Source: JAPLFM01 sp964650885 (lineage in GTDB: Bacteria; Bacteroidota; Ignavibacteria; Kapaibacteriales; UBA2268). Taken from it: a DNA stretch of 28,810 nt. The translations under genes were made by a program, and so were the position numbers. Below the pieces are notes generated by a model. The model saw only the letters and a list, made by a program, of their open reading frames with translations. It had not been told where the DNA came from and did not search any database. The stretch covers positions 1-28,810 of the forward strand of contig CAZYXG010000035.1 of NCBI GenBank assembly GCA_964650885.1, read 5' to 3'. Positions 28,701 through 28,810 of the stretch are shown here, in pieces (the first letter of the stretch is position 1; each line of letters begins with the position of its first letter).

Positions 28701-28721
28701 ATAAAGTTTGTTAGGGAGTAG
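22791..28721 (+). CDS. Giant secreted T9SS substrate with LamG, cohesin-like, dockerin-like and Ig-like domains
   Basis: 1976 residues. Signal peptide 1-32 (hydrophobic core FCLFLLAFLLILSF, ending IQAQ). Domains in order: a cohesin-like beta domain (about 34-210, LILEIDTSALNV), an Ig-like repeat (211-385, SLLSPIFNN), a LamG/concanavalin-like domain (388-580, TVETWIN, WVHLAATVEDNKVRLFVDG), Ig-like (643-763, IRLTSP), a second LamG (764-950, IEAWIKPS, WTHVGVYL), Ig-like (1029-1180, IRLVEP), a dockerin-like EF-hand pair (D1376-D1387 and D1403-D1414), a second cohesin-like domain (about 1456-1583, FAVKFDTSALAF), three more Ig-like repeats (about 1620-1900) and a T9SS type A C-terminal domain (1904-1976, FEIYNSVGQ, LPSGIYFL). 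It would be exported by Sec, moved across the outer membrane by T9SS and kept on the surface or released. LamG and Ig repeats suggest adhesion or glycan binding; no enzyme domain seen. Confidence 0.88.
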   Translation: MILFKKKYSFCLFLLAFLLILSFCPNIEIQAQTKDYEFTIQQRRRFDRIEAEIWVKRTSDNPAKIGTSTLILEIDTSALNVSTFQDASYTDTVKAVWEKSSVIDSLSSQFHSQNGYSVLQTKTYTDPSQLALLINVNNLNLNNLLIGNFGKGTFVGKLTFDIRPNSTGKTTGIKWSKASAPNNTKVNDLFNNDLTSKSTFADPTAIQVVGVSLLSPIFNNQYIDKDRGLASLIGIYANSGHPITYERSIDPAKYRNINGSNQTDPNVSWILDYTTDNGSNWIEIGRFAENNGTAASVGNDSRYRSGDIFFTNSVNAYVITTQEGTQVNQQNFRKPIRVVWLRNNNFPNRSESAKIRITQLDSNINNSLASRAKTIYTDQSPQSFKLGKNFFLQLNGNQFLKTKNVFSNSTQLTVETWINLNEVKAGKTGIIASSSGQANSDEGAWMLYLDQGAYPAFRAREILNRGDSNMLAIVRSPYALKSANSGNPLTKSHTQNWVHLAATVEDNKVRLFVDGEIVDEVINSTATDIRMRTTQHPIWIGANPNGSFSASEMLNGGLKGTRVWRTALTQDQLKQRIAGIPDPSNTAGTADIRRSLELCYDFENNINDLANANIQNLNNDLNYYRSPVEINNDSVYFRPDLPHIRLTSPLLGSGLTNSSGDKFDVRWVSYGIGDIISGVSNDLRLEYSVDAGKTWFNISSNTGDTSAVEIEIGASAWEPFRNNNTLANLRSATPFSKSAQVRVRTLVSSNLDVSDTSGTITVARYFALRKKANAKIYIEPKNAMNLIGNEAYIEAWIKPSLFPSVADGYFPIISKHDTITGAIHYQLNLLPTGQLEFKVGDSNGKTRRAISDTLKPINPESITPDNSNWTHVGVYLNNNGGKGKSKIIFYIDGTPQKDSIIINQLDTNLIFNSSNTFITYIGYFEAKGIKKGYTGDLREVRFWNGVPNGTNDLGSEPTSLTQYIQGVANSRAEQLKNGFKGNLHSAFSFNGSPLVYNGYYNAIPQSINTNNFALFRGDSISYVAQKPYIRLVEPTLQQRVSQSKTDLKLRWVGFDYDGLTFGIGTNAVAPAIEYSIKGGGGMEAQPYQFVGSQFYTGNTVNSFKLIDSISYRFKGANADIIYAAQLNVSQANPDLNRNNIFNDQGAMPAALTNARLRVTGSYTIDGETNKIQGESELFTIVPRTNLTLRTLLEGRHKGTATSVNNIKQIARKYSDGGFRVTLYLDNNGTIGNKIITIDSTEGYEDLDLLNRNTGSKLFGNISFLLENIDDGRYWVRLEQLNHLPILSRFAVPFRYIGDDKNTWQIESGWDFQSWDGKTNNTLANQTDSPYGTNVYTARGIANSTPSSADYLKSGLVFNNGVAGSKIGGLPAMVGGDANGDGKIDVADRTLIRQEDGTNSAKSDITGDGFVNADDRTIAERNQGRVSSLSDLTLAIVNQEVKYSQKEKDNKSNTIQVDNNKISYNVWTKSYRSGDFVSLDFYIKNNNATARFKLANSTFAVKFDTSALAFDNVLGGDSVIFTNDSKAGYYSRLRSAPDITKQNRYKDIRSIEIDYDINIINGGKLVPGIATFLGTLRFKLIKKNVPVQFAWHSSTSLHSTDSSIINQYGTFEQITTVFPYAVKLTSPNGRETYISGRNANANWDYTGNNAPVRVELSTNNGSNWQLQNTANVTADMRLFKWTVPVATSKQCLMRLVDAATSIEIDRSDTLFTINEGSASFTSTFINTDGFARGGDQEIVAFDVKGFAEVNLDFSEDGSKWISLVKKLNPATGSFEYTVPFVTTKLARIRMVESSTNIVITTSDLYKVLSATFLFLSPDEFEDVKVGLSYKLRYSTSYLKNFTLQISTNNGTNWQTELGNVPIGNGIFNWRPNIVANGVLLRAIWDATDPVELGRTPQFNIVPATSILEVAEQKVIKYYNNDLFEINEEYINNFFEIYNSVGQQQSFKQQSNKIYINHLPSGIYFLTTNNLSIKFVRE

Positions 28722-28810
28722 CCAAAAACAGTCTTACAATTATTATTAATTCTGTCCAAAACTTAATGCCCAAACTTGCTGAATGGCATATCTATGGCAA
28801 TGAGCAGCAG
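28715..28810 (+). CDS. Possible RHS-repeat protein fragment, cut by the window end
   Basis: A frame open from 28715 to the edge includes ATG 28766 and reads MPKLAEWHIYGNEQQ. The LxEWHIYGN pattern resembles the [LV]xExxIYGxxRxG motif of the RHS-repeat-associated core domain. If right, the piece starts well inside the usual protein, so it is either a remnant or a very short-starting gene. Only 15 codons after the ATG are visible, no ribosome binding site is clear, and the previous gene's stop is just 44 bases before the ATG. Confidence 0.3.

Overview
The window is AT-rich and comes from a bacterium of the Bacteroidota/Kapaibacteriota/Ignavibacteria (FCB) group. The main evidence is a roughly 2,000-residue secreted protein with a C-terminal type IX secretion (T9SS) type sorting domain, a Bacteroidota-style SMC, a mitochondrial-type aconitase, a PolX-PHP protein with a disrupted polymerase site, and very large PAS-rich hybrid kinases. 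Genus cannot be told from the sequence. No tRNA, rRNA, CRISPR array or intact insertion sequence was seen.

Layout. 1-453: a broken pirin remnant (one-base frameshift, then truncation). 454-2175 (+): an Old Yellow Enzyme family flavoprotein ending in a hairpin terminator, then a small four-helix, His-rich membrane protein (DUF2231-like) preceded by a 20-bp perfect palindrome. 2204-5135 (-): an unknown soluble protein whose start overlaps the stop of an upstream lipoprotein gene, then a PolX-PHP protein in which the polymerase aspartates are gone but the PHP metal site is complete. 5341-8893 (-): chromosome condensation protein SMC with its own terminator. 9224-15064 (+): a soluble hybrid histidine kinase with eleven PAS domains, one GAF domain and a C-terminal receiver; it ends at a hairpin shared with the convergent genes on the other side.

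15128-19859 (-) is the most unusual part. It is a two-gene operon with a 1-base gap: a bi-domain oxidoreductase (medium-chain dehydrogenase fused to Gfo/Idh/MocA), then a secreted and membrane-anchored protein that joins a glycoside hydrolase family 2-like ectodomain, apparently lacking both catalytic glutamates, to a polytopic Yip1-like membrane domain. The pairing suggests an envelope polysaccharide or sugar-sensing/scaffolding role; that is inference.

20167-22437 (+): aconitase, with a recognisable Bacteroidota-type promoter candidate and a strong terminator. 22493-22790: apparently a decayed beta-propeller coding fragment. 22791-28721 (+): a giant T9SS substrate with two LamG-like domains, two cohesin-like domains, an internal dockerin-like EF-hand pair and several Ig-like repeats. 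The last about 90 bases hold a reading frame resembling the conserved core of RHS-repeat proteins, cut by the window edge.

Most genes are single transcription units or pairs with unrelated jobs (central metabolism, chromosome maintenance, signalling, cell surface), so the window is ordinary chromosome with decayed fragments between intact genes, not a mobile island.
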